The notes below the pieces were generated by a model. It was not told the origin of the DNA and searched no databases. It saw nothing but the letters and a program-made list of their open reading frames with translations. A stretch of 64,000 nt of DNA, from positions 992,001 to 1,056,000 of the forward strand of contig VYZI01000083.1 in assembly GCA_013397695.1 (NCBI GenBank), in the 5' to 3' direction. This document shows positions 22,701 to 35,246 of the stretch, piece after piece. Each line of letters starts with the position of its first letter. The stretch's first letter is position 1. The stretch comes from Centropus unirufus (Eukaryota > Chordata > Aves > Cuculiformes > Centropidae). A program made the translations under genes and the position numbers.

Positions 22701-25700
22701 ACTTCCCCATACAACTAAGCCCCACACATTATTCTGCTCAGGACTAACACCATTTAACCTAATTAAACCTGAACTTTAAAATGCATTCATTATTTCTTTG
22801 AGGTAATTTTGGATTATATCTCAGTTATCTTAGTAACAGTGAAGTGCTCAAATCTCAATTTAATCTCAAATTCATCTATAATAATAAGTTCACTTTCATG
22901 AACATGGCTCTTAGACATGTCACTATTTGGTTGCATCCACTAGATTTTATTTTTTCCTCGTTTTTTTCCCAAATAAGAACAAGTCCAACTATGATTTTTT
23001 TCATTAACATTGGTGCTTTCTGTTTCTCATTGCTTATTATTATTGAGCTGACACAGATATATATAACTCAGTTCTTGTGAGCAGTAATATCCAGGATCAT
23101 AACAGGCAGCAAAATATATTATAAATATCACAGCATAACTATGGGACAATATTATTACACACTGATAATATATATTTGTCACACATTCACAACAACTATC
23201 TCAAAATTAAGCTGTTTAAAGTACAGACTGAACATGTAAATAAAAGATAATATAGACATTATAGCATTTAGTACATTCAGATATTGAAATGTCACTGGAA
23301 GTCTCCGAACGCTTTGAAAAATTTGGACTTTCAAGGTAAATAATGTTAAATAAAAAAGGTTTAGAACTCTATTTACACTTTACTTGGTAAGTGTTACCAG
23401 AGAACTTCAGGATCCGTAACTCCGGACACATGCCTATAGTTCCTGTGTCTAAGTAAGTCTACCTACAGTCCTTAGGAATTACAAGGGAAGGCTGATTTCT
23501 CATTTTATGTCCCCATAGGAAAACCACTATCAATAAATATAGGTTGTTGACATTTTGAATGTTTGTTTGCTTTTTATGATATTTTAAATATTTTATGTAG
23601 CTTCATATAAATTCTTTAATTCCTCTTCATCTTTTTTATTTCCCTTCCAGAAAGTGTAAAGAATTGACACCTACACACCCTTCTAACACCTATGCTTCCA
23701 GTTGGATCTCGCAGGTTTTATCTGCAGGCACTATAATGTCCCTTTCAATGATCAGAAAGGAAGACATAAGGGACAAGATACATTAATGGCCGAGTAGCTC
23801 ACCAGGAAATTCTTTGCCCATTTGTCACAACAATATAAAACAAAATGGAAGGCAAATATAGAGTTAAAAACACAGAAAATTTTAGTCCAAGTTAAACAAG
23901 CATTTTAAAACCCAGAAAATTAACCTGTACGCGTGTTACCAGCTGCAACCTGAAAACAGCTGATCAGGATGACGTTCTCAGAAATTATTTTACATTATCA
24001 AGAATTACAGTAATAATTTTGAAAAAAAAAAAAACAAAAACAACAAACCCTTATGATTGAACAAATTTTCTGTCTCTTACTCTAACAGGAGTCCCTGTTT
24101 GACCTCCAGAATCAGTGCTGCGCAGATACAAAGCAGAACTGAAATACTTAAGCCTGTTCACAGTGATGTTATGTTTCATTATAAGCATAATCTGTATTTT
24201 ATTGTAATTCACAGCAGTTTCACCATTAAATGTACTAAAAAAGCAGGGTTTGAGCACCTCTGCCTCTGTATCCAGCTGGAAAAAGAGAGGACTTCCTTCA
24301 AACATAGCCCAGACTTAAAGGAGTGATCTTCCAGTAACTTAAATCCTGAATTGAACAGGATTACAAAAGTCAGAGACCTTTTAGACCTTCCAGGGCAAGT
24401 ACAGAATAAAAGAAGCATCAAATTTAAACTGACACTACGTTTTATGTGGGCCAAAAAGCTATGAGCCCACTCTGCAGGTCAAAGTCAGAGCCAGACCCAC
24501 TAATCTCTTTTCGATTTCTTGCTGTTGGTTCCTGCCTTTTACCTTATTATGAAAATCAGCTAGCAGACACCAGCAGAGTCCTACATGAGTCTTAGCATTC
24601 TCCTTGCTAGGCCATATGCAGGGCTTAGGAATGTTGACGAGCTTGCAATTTATTAATATAATGTCATCAATTCTTCCTGCTTTTGAGACAGAGGCTGTAC
24701 CCAAAAACCTCAGCCAAGAAGCCTGAATAAAAAAGAGCTCTCTAGCAAAGAAAATCTATAGGCTTCCTTAGCTACCAGGCATAGGTTAAGGTCTTAAATG
24801 GGCAATATGTATTGTCACAGAACTTCATATAGAAGGCCCTTTTTTTAGGAGTTCAGGTCATACGGAAATGCCTATAAACTACAAAGTCTTTGGATCTCAC
24901 ATGATCATAAATGCAGATTATTTTTTATTTTATTTTTTTACCATAACTACTACCTCAACTATACCATTGCTGAATTCAGAAATCGTGTATTTCGGAGGGA
25001 GACTTTCCCAGAGGTAAAATTTCTCAAAGGTTAACATGCAATTAAAGAAGAAAATTTATTATACTGGGTGGAATATTTTAAAAAGCAAACACACAATCTG
25101 TGTTTGAATCACTTTGGAAGAGCTATTTCTATTAAATCTCCAGTAAAGTACGCCCAATAAATCACAGCATTTGTAATTAGTTATCTCAATGAAGCATGCT
25201 CAGCATATCAAATATTCATGAACTGATGATACAAGGCAGAAATCTATGAAATATAGAAGATAATTGAGTTCCTATGTGATTAATCCATCATTGTTTTAGC
25301 AACAATAGCAGTCCAAATTATCTGTTCAACTTTGAAGGAATGTGTATGTTTTAACAGGTGCACAACAAGCTGGACATCAGCTCAGCCCGTTGTGTTTGGT
25401 TGCTTAGTGAAGATACAGTTCACTCAAATGCACCATCACCAACTGATGTTTATCTGTATATGGCATCAATGTTTCCTTTGAAAAACAGTTGTGATTCTTT
25501 ATGTATATCTACAAGTTAGAACACAAACACGTGAGTTTGTTTCTAAATAATCTCTGCTTCTCATCCTCAAAACCTGCACATTAAAATGGCTTGGGTCACA
25601 AAGCCAGTTAAGGCGTATTTAAATAGCGTTAGGATATTTTCATGGAGGAGTGGGATCTGAAGGGTCACAATGAACAAATTGAGAAGTGCCTTAAATCTGC

Positions 25701-27889
25701 TTATGTCTCCAGAGCCTCTCAAAACTCTTAATTAAAAAAAAGCAAGACAGACAATCAACAGTATTTTCCTGTAAAAGTAGAAAGTATAGAAGCTTCTATA
25801 AGATCCAAAAGAATTGCTTTTAAATCATCGCATCCAGTCTACTTTTACATACAGCTAAGTGCCTAACAAAAACAAATCTGTGCTAAAATCACCCAATGAA
25901 TTCAATTTTTAATTCCTTGAACTTGCTAAGTCAAACTTAAGGTGACCAGGTGAAAGAAACAATCGTAAGAGAATAAAACCCTGAAGAGATCTATAGTTTC
26001 CTGGGTACCCTTCTGAGCCAACTGCTACAGAAGCAACAGACAGAAGCAGCCTCCTGGCTGTCAGTTTTAGATTTCATCCCTCAAAAAGGCTTTCCGACAC
26101 TATAAGAACTCAAAGCTATGTTTTCTAGTATTGAAAGAGTCAGGTTTTAACTGTCTCAATTGATGAATCTAGTCCTATTAAATTTGGAAGGACATCCTAC
26201 TGTCTAAAAATAGACCAGGAGAAGAGAACAGTTAAAAGGCAGCCGTACAGACCCTCTTCTGTGCTTAAGGAGCTCTACAAACATGACAGTTTTGAACTAC
26301 CTCTGTCACCTGTGGCCATATTTAAACTGAAGTAATTTTCTCATATGCCCTTATCTCATCTATTCAATGAAATATTAAAAATGTCTTTGGTACCAGGCAT
26401 TCTCAGTGTTGTGATGCTGTTAAAGCTTGCCTCTAGCTTCACCACAGACACTGACTCAAAAAAGTGAATGAGGAGGGGTAACCGTTCAGACCAAAGTGAG
26501 ACAATGCAAGTTGGTCATTTTAATATCACACCTGAGAATAGCAAAACTTTTACTTGAATACTATCAAGATGGAGACAATAGATGGCAGCCTCTGTCTCGT
26601 CCAGAGGCTTTAACAAACCCAATGGAAGGCTTCCTTCTTTCCCTTTGCCCCCCAACCCCCCAGTCTAGAAATTCATATCTCTTCCTTTTTAATATTCACG
26701 TGATCTGATCCTAATCTCATATTTCTTCGTATAATTATTTGATATAAATAAGAGGAAGAGAACTTCAGCCCTTTGAAATGGCAGCACTCGGGCACAGAGT
26801 GAATATTTACATGGGTGTTTCCTTTGGTGTCCTTTCACGTGGTATTCTCTGCACAATCAGCTTTAAAACCATCTTACTGTATCCACTTATTTAATATTTA
26901 CCATATAAATGGCTATGGAAAAATTTCAAAAGTATGTGCATTTATTGGTTTTGTAGGAACATGTAAATTACAAGAGGACGAGTTTCCATCTGTATAAACA
27001 AAATAATTTTGCACGTGCAAGCTACTCATCACCACAAGTACGCTGTTTGACATGGAGTGTGAACAAAGAGTCTCTGGAAACAGTTGTCTTGTCTCTTATT
27101 TTAGAATTAACCCAGAAGAATGACAATTTCTTGGAGGAAACTGTTCTGTTAATGTGAAGGAACAATTTCACAAAGGTTTTCTGGGACATATTTGAGGGAA
27201 TTCCCATTAAGAAATCCTCAAGCAACTAGGACTTGCTGCTCAGAAGTATGAATACTATTGTATTTTTAAGTAGGCAACCTCTTTGAGACAGAAATAATCC
27301 CTTATTTTTAAAGGTGGAGTGAGATCTCTGGTCTGACGGGGGACCTTCCTGGCTTTTTTCCCATGCTTCCCACTTATGAAAGAGACTGGCAAAGTAAAAT
27401 TTGGAAGACCAAGGCAGGTAGTTCAACTTTATGTAACTATTCTACTCCAGACGTATTTGCTTTGATAAACAATCCAAATAACCATGGCATGTGGTTTTAA
27501 GCATTAAGTATGTAAGAAAATAAAGTGACAGATTGTGCATTAATCTTGAGTGGAAACCACTAGAATCTTTGCACACGTTATATTTCAAGTGACATAAGCT
27601 AGTTTTATTTTTCATATTTAGTGGCAAGGGTCAATTTTCCATTAGAGAAAGCAGAGGGAGTTCCAGTTTGAATAGTTTTTGTCATCTTAGTCAAAAAGTA
27701 CAATGAGGCAGACAATAACACTCCTTAATTGCTCTGATGTGTTAATTTCTTTTCCACAGGGAGTCAACAATAATAGTGAGAGTAAGCAATGACTGTTATA
27801 GTATAAAGCTGCTACTTAAATATTGCTTTTTATTTATTTAAAGCAGTATCGCCATCCCTTGAACTCAGTAATTTGAGTAACTACATTGA
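19703..27889. other. Unique AT-rich non-coding sequence
   Basis: No gene is recognised. Open frames are under 90 codons. Three places have some exon-like character and are discussed as findings: 20030-20062 on minus (33 bp between strong splice-like borders), 23651-23786 on plus (excellent pyrimidine tract then 44 open codons), and 25358-25519 on plus (acceptor then 53 open codons). None has matching partners or a recognisable peptide. An A-rich run lies at about 24021-24043. Confidence 0.5.
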
Positions 27890-27933
27890 CAAAAAAAAAA
27901 AAAAAAACACAAAAAAAAACCCCAAAAAAAAAA
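27890..27933 (+). repeat. A-rich low-complexity tract
   Basis: Long A runs with CAC and CCCC interruptions. There is no LINE or SINE body upstream, so this is more likely simple-sequence expansion than a retroposon tail. Confidence 0.8.
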
Positions 27934-28123
27934 CCCATCTAAAGCCATCAACAGTAACACCCAAAACCTGAAGGGCATCACCACTGTGCATAAGAGTTAA
28001 AAAACCCATTCCATTCTATGATTTTATACCTCATTTGTGTTGATTACAAATGAAATCATGAATCAACCTCTGAGCATCCAGACAGAAAAAGACAGGCAAA
28101 TACATGTGTCAACACTGTCCTCA

Positions 28124-28165
28124 GTGACTCTTTAGCTGTGACTCTTTAGCTGTGACTCTTTAGCT
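28124..28165 (+). repeat. 14-bp perfect tandem repeat, three copies
   Basis: Three identical 14-bp units (GTGACTCTTTAGCT) occupy 28124-28137, 28138-28151 and 28152-28165. The perfect match implies recent origin and likely copy-number variation. The unit contains TGACTC, close to an AP-1-type half-site, so the array could be a clustered binding site, but that is inference. Confidence 0.9.
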
Positions 28166-29544
28166 CTAACCAGGCACTCACAGGCCCCTGGGCTATGCCT
28201 GAATGACTGACAAACTTGTCAAGATTCTTCTCAGAAGCCAGACCTGACACCATAGTGGGGAAAGGGGTCATTCATTATTATGGTGCAGATTGTGATCACA
28301 ATTAACATTTATGTGGATTCTCCCAGTTTTCTAATTCATGAAACAGAACAACTGAAAAGAAAATAGGTTTTTAGCAACCTACTTTGTGTCACATTTAATA
28401 ACTCTATTTTGTGCCTAAGACTGTTGATATCCTTATAAATCCTTTCACACCCTACCACTCCAAATTTCCCCAGTTACTCTCTGATCAGGTAATTTTCCCC
28501 TTCTGATAGCAATTCCCAGTAAAAGTCTTTACGTCTTTGTCCTTCTTATCCCTTCACCTTCAGATCAACAAAGAGGTCAAGTGGCATCCCAATAGCAGGT
28601 CTATCAACCTGCTCCATACATAAGATCTTTGGCTTTCACAGCCTTTATGACACATTTTCTTTATTAAATTTCCCATTTTTTAATTAGAATTTTTGCCTGA
28701 GCTTTTCACTCAAAGTACTCCCCAAATCATCTCAGCACTTGAAAAAAAGCGAGTTGTCTCTTTCCTGTAGCAAGACTATTTCACTCTCCTAATTATCCTC
28801 TGCAGCGCATCACTCTTCTTCGCTGTTGCTTGAAACCCTCTGAACAGAAAATCAGCTCTGCAGTTTTGCCTTAGCAGCTTCAGTTTCTGAAGCTGTCATT
28901 GGTCGTTAGTGTCAACATAAATAATGCAGTTCAGTGTTTGAGAGCATGTCTTTTTAACAGCTGGCTGTATCCCATTTACTGTTGGTCACAAAGCCTTCCT
29001 CATTTGGAGAGGCTCACAGCTTGCCTTTCCCTGCCCAGCTTATGACAATACTGTTTGACAACATGAGAAACACTATGCTATTTCATATGAATTTATAAAG
29101 CCAATTTCTGCCTATAGAGACTAACTTGTTTGTTATAGGTACCAAAACTGACTGTTCCTCATCACCAGCTGAAGTACTTCCCTGGCTCTATACAAGCAGT
29201 GCTTTCAAGGCCATATACAGGGGGTTTTTTTTGTGCACAGTGACACTTTTTAACTGTAAATGTGACATCTACACCCTGCACTGCTTCTGGGAAAATTGAT
29301 GGTGCTGCCCTGTGCCAAACTACACATTCGAAGGCAAAATATCTAAATACATTTTAATGACTGTACCTTTCACCTGCTCACTTCTTTGCTATAAACAATC
29401 CCAAATAATTTCCCTCTGAAGAAATGAGCCTTATAGCATCCTTTTCAAAACACTATTAATTTTGTTACCTTTCGCAACTCTGAATCAGCATCCAGTTTTG
29501 AAACACTCGTGAAACTTCTTAAACACTGTAAATTCAAGTTGAAC
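28166..29544. other. Unique non-coding sequence
   Basis: No gene, RNA gene or repeat is recognised between the 14-bp array and the CR1 element. Confidence 0.5.
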
Positions 29545-30290
29545 ACACAGCACTGGGCCCCTGCTCTGTTTTTCTTAGAGGACCATCTCTACAGGTCTTT
29601 AAAATGTTTCCATAGGTGAAGTCTCCACCACTTCCCTGGGCAGCCTCCTTCCGGGCTTCGCCAGTTTTTGGTAGAGAATTTTTCCTAATATCCAACCTAA
29701 ACCTTACCTGGCTGAACTTGAGGCAATTTCCTCTCACCCTGTCACTTGTTACTTGGGAGAAGATACCAACACCTTGATATCTTGCTACATACCTTGATAT
29801 CTTACTCCCTTTCAGGGAGTTGCAGAGCTTGATGTAGGCTCTCCTCAGCCTCCTTTTCTCCAAGCTAAACCATCCCAGGCTCCTCAGCTACTCCCAGAAA
29901 CCCTGGGCAACAGACCATCCACCAACTTCGTTCCCTTGATCTGGATGCACTCCAGCCCTTCAATGTCTTTCTTGTACTGAGGGCCTCAGAACTGAACTCA
30001 AGAATCCAGGTGCAGCCTCACCAATGATATGGGGGGCTGATTACTGCCCTGCTCCTGCTGGCCACACCATGGCTGATCCAAGCAAGGAGGCTGTTGGCCA
30101 CTGCTGTCTCATGTTTGGTCCCTGTTGACCAGTACAGCCAGGTCCTGTTCTGTCAGGCCAGCGTCTTTCCCCCAAGCCTGGGGCATTGCATGGGGCTCTT
30201 GTAGCCCAAGTGGAGGACCCAGCACTGAGCCTTGTCAAATCACATTGATCCAGCCTGTCCAGATCCCTCTGTACAGCACAAAGTTCAAAA
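29545..30290 (-). mobile_element. CR1 LINE fragment, longest in the window, minus strand
   Basis: About 745 bp of CR1 in antisense orientation. Reading the plus strand, the recognisable CR1 antisense blocks appear in order: CTAATATCCAACCTAAACCT, GAGGCAATTTCCTCTCACCC, CTCCTCAGCCTCCTTTTCTC, GGATGCACTCCAGCCCTTCA, CCAGGTGCAGCCTCACCA, GCATTGCATGGGGCTCTTGT and CAGCCTGTCCAGATCCCTCT. It therefore covers the end of the former ORF2 and most of the 3' untranslated region. The extreme 3' end (low coordinates) lacks the TTCTATGA octamers. A 13-bp segment is duplicated 20 bp apart at 29771 and 29791, an internal slippage event. The frames of 109 and 123 codons on minus (29534-29863, 30041-30412) are not the retrotransposon enzyme. 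The copy is heavily mutated and inactive. Confidence 0.95.
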
Positions 30291-31725
30291 TTCAGACAGT
30301 AGTTTAAAGAAATAATGTGAAAGTTATTTAAGATTGTTCTTTGATTCAAAACTGAAACAATCCTAAAGGTAACATATGATCTACCATTAAGTTTAGCATC
30401 TTTAACAAACACTTAAACCAAACCTCTCTAATGAGATAGGACTATTGGTTTATATTTTGCATCCTTTAAACAAGATTTAAAAGTCTTTATAAACATATTA
30501 CCACATATATTAATGGGTACAGATATATTCTATCAATATAGACAGGCAATTTGACAAAAGAAATAATCCCATTTCATAGTAACTGCGCTTAACGACTGAG
30601 GGGCCAAACTCTTGATCCTACTCCTTAACCAATATCAACCCCATCAATTAAATGTAATGCACAGTTTCAAGTAAAGCAGTACCTGAAGTGAGATCTGGCC
30701 TTGTACACACCTAGGAAAAAATGTATTTTTGTGTTTGAAGGCTCTCAGAAATCCAGATCTTTGCCTTTGCAGTGCAACCATCAGTCAGTGACTTTGCTTG
30801 CAGAAAGGTGAAAGGAATTGAAGCTTGTGCTATGTTTTATATAATAAAAATGCACAATACAAACCTGATGTGCATAATAGATTATGTTGCATGTATCAAA
30901 TTACATATGCGTAGGTAAATTTTTCAAAAGGGTGACCTTCTGTGTAATTTCTTCTGTGTTCTGGAGCAGTGTTAAAAATAAATTTAGCATTTGAAATTCA
31001 GATGGTTACAGTTATAAAGCTGCTGACTCATGATATCTGAAAGTGTAATAGCAAGTAGGAACTTAACTTGATGCATGATTTACTGAACCTTTATAATTTC
31101 TATAAATTTTTAATTTAACTATGTGCTACTCAGATGCACTTGTAGCAAATTTCTCACAGATTTAGCCATTAATGCTACTTGTATTTAGCCTACTTTTATA
31201 TTATTTAATTCAACCATCATGTTTCATCACAACGTATCAAAGCTCCTCCATTCTCAAAATCTTTGGGGAGCAGGGAGAAGGGGTAGTGGCAAAATAATAA
31301 ATGTATAGTTGTGTTAGTTTTGCACATAAGTGGGTTGTAATCCAGGATCCAAACTAGTGAGGATAAACTGTTCCTAATATAAGGTCAAATTCTGCAAAGC
31401 TCACTTCTATGATCCTGGTTTGGCTTCAAAGGAGAAGGCCACTGCAGAAGTGACACAAAGAAAGCACGCAAACTAGAGACTCAAAAACATTTCTTGGTAC
31501 GTAGAAACAAAAATGTTTGAGTGGATATTAGTTTCTAACTCAATTAAGAGAGGGGAGGCTTTTTTGGTTTGGGGTTTTTTTTCTTTCAAAATGGGAGAGC
31601 ATTGCTTGCCTAAAAGCTGGAATGTTGTTGCACATTCCCAGAAATTAAGATGTATAAAGAGCTCCTGGCTACACCCATTTTATACATTTAATACACTATT
31701 TTTAAAAAGAGTAAAAAAATTCTGA

Positions 31726-31774
31726 ATTTCTTTGGGGGTTTTTTTGTTTTTTTGTTTTGTTTTTTTTTTTTTTG
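31726..31774. repeat. T-rich low-complexity tract
   Basis: T runs interrupted by G, ending in about 15 T in a row. A simple repeat with no attached transposon body. Confidence 0.8.
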
Positions 31775-34700
31775 CAATGATTATGTGTTCCCTGTCCACT
31801 TATGTCAAAGTCCTTTGACACCCAGTTCATTTTGTAGTTCTTCACTATTTCCCTTAGCCTGACTTCAGAGAAATATTTTCACAATACCCGATTCTTCTCC
31901 CATGAAAAAGCACCGTTTCACGATGACTCAATAAAGATTTATCTCCCGTGCTTTTCCACAAAGTATCCACAGGATAACATTAATGCTGTCTGAGGCCTTG
32001 TAAAGGCATTCCTGCTTCAAGAATATCCTGAAGCCTGCGAAAATGTAAAGAGGGATAATACCTACACTTGATGGACCCCAAAACCGTATTCAGTTGTACC
32101 TCTTCTCTATTAAACCGCACAAATACATCATTTTTGTATTGTATTTTACCTTCACAGTATCCATCAACACATGTGACTGTGAATGTGCGTTATCTGCACT
32201 CCACTCTTCAATTCCATCATGCAATCTCCAAACCATCTTTACTCCTTTATATTTCAAGATATTGTCCTAGTCCCTCTGCGATTCCCACTACCATATCTCA
32301 GAATGTTTTCTCACCCTGTATCAACACGATCTGCAACCTGACACCGCTTTCTGAAGCCCGAGAACCTCCTTTGGTAACAGATACACCTACCTGCATTTTA
32401 AATTCCTCACAGAGATCTGCAGCAGAGTTTGCTCAGCTGATTCTTTGTTGTGACACAGCTCCTCCTCCCCAGCCCAGTCTCACAGGATAGGGGGTTCAGT
32501 CACAATCAACTCATCTTGTTTATCTGATAAAGCTGGATGGCACTGTGCAGGGGTACATCTTGAACGACTGGCAAAGCAATCCTTTTTTGTATGACTGTCA
32601 TTAATATCATTCCCTGGTGCGTGATTTCCAAAAGTATTTCTTCCTATTGACTCAGATACAGTTCAGATTCACATAAACAACCAAGTGCCTGAACAGAAGG
32701 CTACATTTTGTTCACAGCTATATATAGTTGGACTTTTATAAGTCATATGATCTCCTAGGCTTGTAGACACAGTTCCTACTGTACTTGGACAATTCCAAAT
32801 CTTTCAGGCCATTCAGAAATTTGTTTGAGATGCAGCTTGGCTCACCAGCACCTGGCAGCCTGCAGCCTCTGCCCAAAAACGTGAAGGCCTTCCAGCCCAG
32901 CTTCTTGCTCTTTGCTATGAACAGGATCTGAGCTACAATTCAAACTCCCTCCAGCCTTCCACCAAACCCAAGAAGCAGCCATGAGACGCTTGGAACAAAT
33001 AAAAGCATTGAACAACCTATCTGTACTTGACGTAGGTGCATCTGCCGGTGCCTTGAGGTTTAGCCAGCCTGCTGAGAGCAGCTCTGGTATTATCCAACCA
33101 ATGCAGGTACAGCCCGTCTTCCATAACCAGACAAAATCACCTGCACAATATTCTTTTAGAAGCAATTCTCACATCCATGCAATTGAGAGCAATGCATGCT
33201 TTGAGAGGGCACTGTAGTCACGGATATTCCTTTTAGGTGCATTCCTGACCACACAGAGGGAACAGCAGGGCAGGAGCAGAAGCGCCTGTGCCTATCAGAG
33301 CTCCGGTTCTTCATCTCTCCCCAAGGTCCATTTCTGTACTTGTTCTGCCCTTGACTGGAGGGCAGGAGGCTTTGCTCTAACATCCAAAATGGGGCCAGGA
33401 GCATGAGCCTCTTGATATAAACCTATTCAGCAGGGAAGTGTAAGCACATTGCAAAGATTAACTTTTATTCCCTTGGTCCCCAGTACTTGAGCTTTATTTG
33501 TGAGAAGTTTCCTTTACTGAAAAGGTGGACAAAGTACACTCTTGTCATACTTCTGCTTGGTGATTCACATCATCGTTTGCTGTTTATAAATCTGATTTTA
33601 TTTTTATAAACAATTCTAAAGTTTTAGCAGAAAAAGGTACCCTGAAACAAAATCATTATGAAGGCAAACAACCAAGGAAAGGATAATTGGATTTTTCTCA
33701 GGCTATGCTAATCTGTAGACTATAAATGCTGTCTGGTTACACTTGAATACTGTTAATTTGCATGTAGCTGGGAGCACTGGCATGAACCACTAACATATTA
33801 GAGCGCGACACCTGACACTAAATGCTCTGTCAGATATCTAGCATTTCATACTGAAATTAGTTGATGTAGCATACTCAGGCACAGAAAACTACATCTTTTT
33901 CTACAACTATAAATCAGAGGAGATTACAACTAATACAAGTGTGCAAGTATTTGATCAAATGTTTCTAGTAAGCAGAAGCTAACGACAAGCTATACATGCA
34001 ATAACTGTTTATGCCTTGCTTGTCGAAAACAATCATTCAGACATTGGTATTCAGACAGTAAAGTGCTTGTCAAGATCAAAATGCTAATCACTGCTTGCTG
34101 AGAAATTCAGTTGTTCCCAGCTGTGGTGAAAGCAACATGTAGCTGGAAGCAGCTGCAGCGCATTATCACTATCTGGGCTTTGCTGTGGGATTCCTGTGCC
34201 AGTGGCAGCCAGTGGACACCAATGAGCCCCAGAAGATTTACAAAGCACGGGGCTACAATGCTTGCTTTGAACTTTAAGGGGGAAAAATGATATCAGAAGG
34301 TTTGTAATTCATAAATCATAACACCATCCTTTCGATCAGCAAACAAAATACTTTCTCTGGGGTTTCCAATAATGTTTCTTTGAACAAAGGATTGCTCACT
34401 GAATCCAAAGAAAGTTATAAGTAGTATTCAATTATATTAATACACTGTATTAAGCCACACCTTTCATAAATTCACACATTTCTCCTAACCCCTCCATTTT
34501 GGTAAAAAAAATATTGAAGTGCTCTAATATAAAAAAAATATTTATTTGCTTAAGTATTTTAGAAAAAAAAAACAAAGTTAAAGGATTAAATGAATAAGAG
34601 ATAGGATAAAAAAAAAAGACAAGTCTGGGTACAATCACTGTTTCTGATTTAACCGGCAATCAGATTTATGTGTGGGAATCCTTGCACTACCCCCCCTAGT

Positions 34701-35208
34701 TTTCACAGAGTTCCATACCAGCACTAGACCCTCTTTACAGGGACCTGATTTCAGAGTTAGAGTCTGGATCATCAGTGCATGAACTAAAACTGTTGTTGGC
34801 ACCCTTTGAGCTACCAGGCAGACTGCAGCCAGAGCTGGGGTTCTGTGTATTCCCATGTAACCAGAGTGGCCTCTGACTATACTGCATCTTTCTATGCTAA
34901 CCTTGGCAGCCCATCAGAAACCAACTGCATGCTATTAAAACATAAAAGTCTCAAAAAAAAAAAAAGAAAGGCTGTATAAGATATTGTGCATTACAAAGTG
35001 ATAAAATATTTACTAAATCCTCAGTCTCCTCATAGTTCACCAGAGCTACCAAAGGTACTATTTCCTTCTCAGAGCATATGTAACCCCTGCCATTCTCACA
35101 GCCGGCTGTTGTGTCCCTCGTTCTCTAATCATGGGGAAGAACCTGCCCTTCTTTGGAAGCACAGCAGAAACAGTGTCCACAAATACAAAAAGCTGGGATG
35201 AGAATCAG

Positions 35209-35246
35209 TTTGAAAAACAAACAATCATTTGAAAAACAAACAATCA
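35209..35246 (+). repeat. 19-bp perfect tandem duplication
   Basis: Two exact 19-bp copies lie end to end (35209-35227 and 35228-35246). A recent slippage product with no visible role. Confidence 0.88.

Noticed and set aside
30041..30412. 123-codon minus-strand frame within CR1
   Set aside because: It is in CR1 sense orientation but does not read like reverse transcriptase or endonuclease; it is a decayed tail region.
32068..32490. 140-codon plus-strand frame
   Set aside because: Ser/Thr/Pro/Leu mixture without motif, promoter or splice context; best explained by chance.
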